Of a stretch of DNA of 14,444 bases, positions 14,306 to 14,444 are shown one piece after another. The stretch's first letter is position 1. Each line of letters opens with the position of its first letter. Source of the DNA: Candidatus Omnitrophota bacterium (GTDB lineage Bacteria; Omnitrophota; Gorgyraeia; B26-G9). The stretch lies in the NCBI GenBank assembly GCA_022013205.1, contig JAKLQT010000190.1:1-14444 (forward strand), written 5' to 3'. Both the position numbers and the translations under genes were made by a program. A model generated the notes under the pieces. It did no database searches, was not told the origin of the DNA, and saw only the letters and a program-made list of their open reading frames with translations.

Positions 14306-14444
14306 TAAAAAAGGGCCATTGTTTGTAATGTATGAGTTACGGGGGGATATTAAGTTTTTTAAACGAAGCAGTTGGGGAAATCTGTTTTGGCGGATTTAAT
14401 TTGCTGCTGTGACAAGGATGTCAAACAGTAGTAAATTCCCTCGC

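Larger units (their letters stand above)
14072..14444. other. Gene-free AT-rich right end
   Basis: I find no intact gene in these 373 bases. The stretch holds the promoter, the remnant frame and the AT inverted repeat listed separately. It also has an imperfect hairpin at 14404-14431 (CTGCTG…TGACA, loop AGGA, TGTCA…CAGTAG). One minus-strand frame is open for about 56 codons (roughly 14235-14400) but has no start codon and no motif I recognise. Confidence 0.6.

Noticed and set aside
14404..14431. Hairpin at the right edge as a terminator or known RNA
   Set aside because: The stem is interrupted, no T-run follows, and I recognise no RNA family.

Overview
This window looks like chromosomal housekeeping DNA from an uncultured or little-studied bacterium. 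Every gene I can support lies on the minus strand. The base composition is moderate, except for a visibly more AT-rich right end (about 13,140-14,444). The organism should be Gram-negative-like or otherwise envelope-complex: it has a fused SecDF with YajC, a DUF502 membrane protein, a GT28/MGDG-synthase-type glycolipid glycosyltransferase and a pair of Rnf ion-pump subunits. Together with the DHH-CBS-nucleotidyltransferase fusion, this recalls deep lineages near the PVC group such as Omnitrophota. That placement is an inference from gene content only.

Layout in the direction of transcription (right to left). At the right end is a 370-base stretch with no intact gene. It contains a good sigma70-type promoter (14277-14305) and a probable truncated reading frame (14075-14203). 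Next is an RluA-family rRNA/tRNA pseudouridine synthase split by a one-base shift in an A9 run (13360-14071). A 255-base leader with repeats and a terminator-like hairpin follows. Then comes a membrane-protein operon: yajC, secDF (one fused gene), rnfE, rnfA and a DUF502 gene. A 57-base palindromic repeat separates this from a second tight group: a GT28 glycosyltransferase starting at TTG, a family-4 uracil-DNA glycosylase and xerD, with overlapping ends.

A single tRNA-Arg(CCG) gene follows. Left of it is an RNA-processing and ribosome-maturation operon: an 872-residue DHH-CBS-CBS-tRNA nucleotidyltransferase fusion, rbfA, nrnA, truB and ribF, the last cut by the window edge.

How the genes fit together: the left operon handles tRNA 3'-end maturation or repair, 30S maturation, oligonucleotide/pAp turnover, tRNA Psi55 and flavin cofactors. 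The middle group combines lipid glycosylation with DNA repair and chromosome-dimer resolution. The right operon joins ion-gradient-driven protein export (SecDF-YajC) to two membrane subunits of an Rnf-type ion pump whose other subunits are not in this window. I found no CRISPR array, insertion sequence, prophage or defence system. I do not see a clear new multi-gene system. The most unusual items are the isolated rnfEA pair, the repeat-rich leader before yajC, the A9-interrupted pseudouridine synthase and the DHH fusion sitting where infB usually lies.
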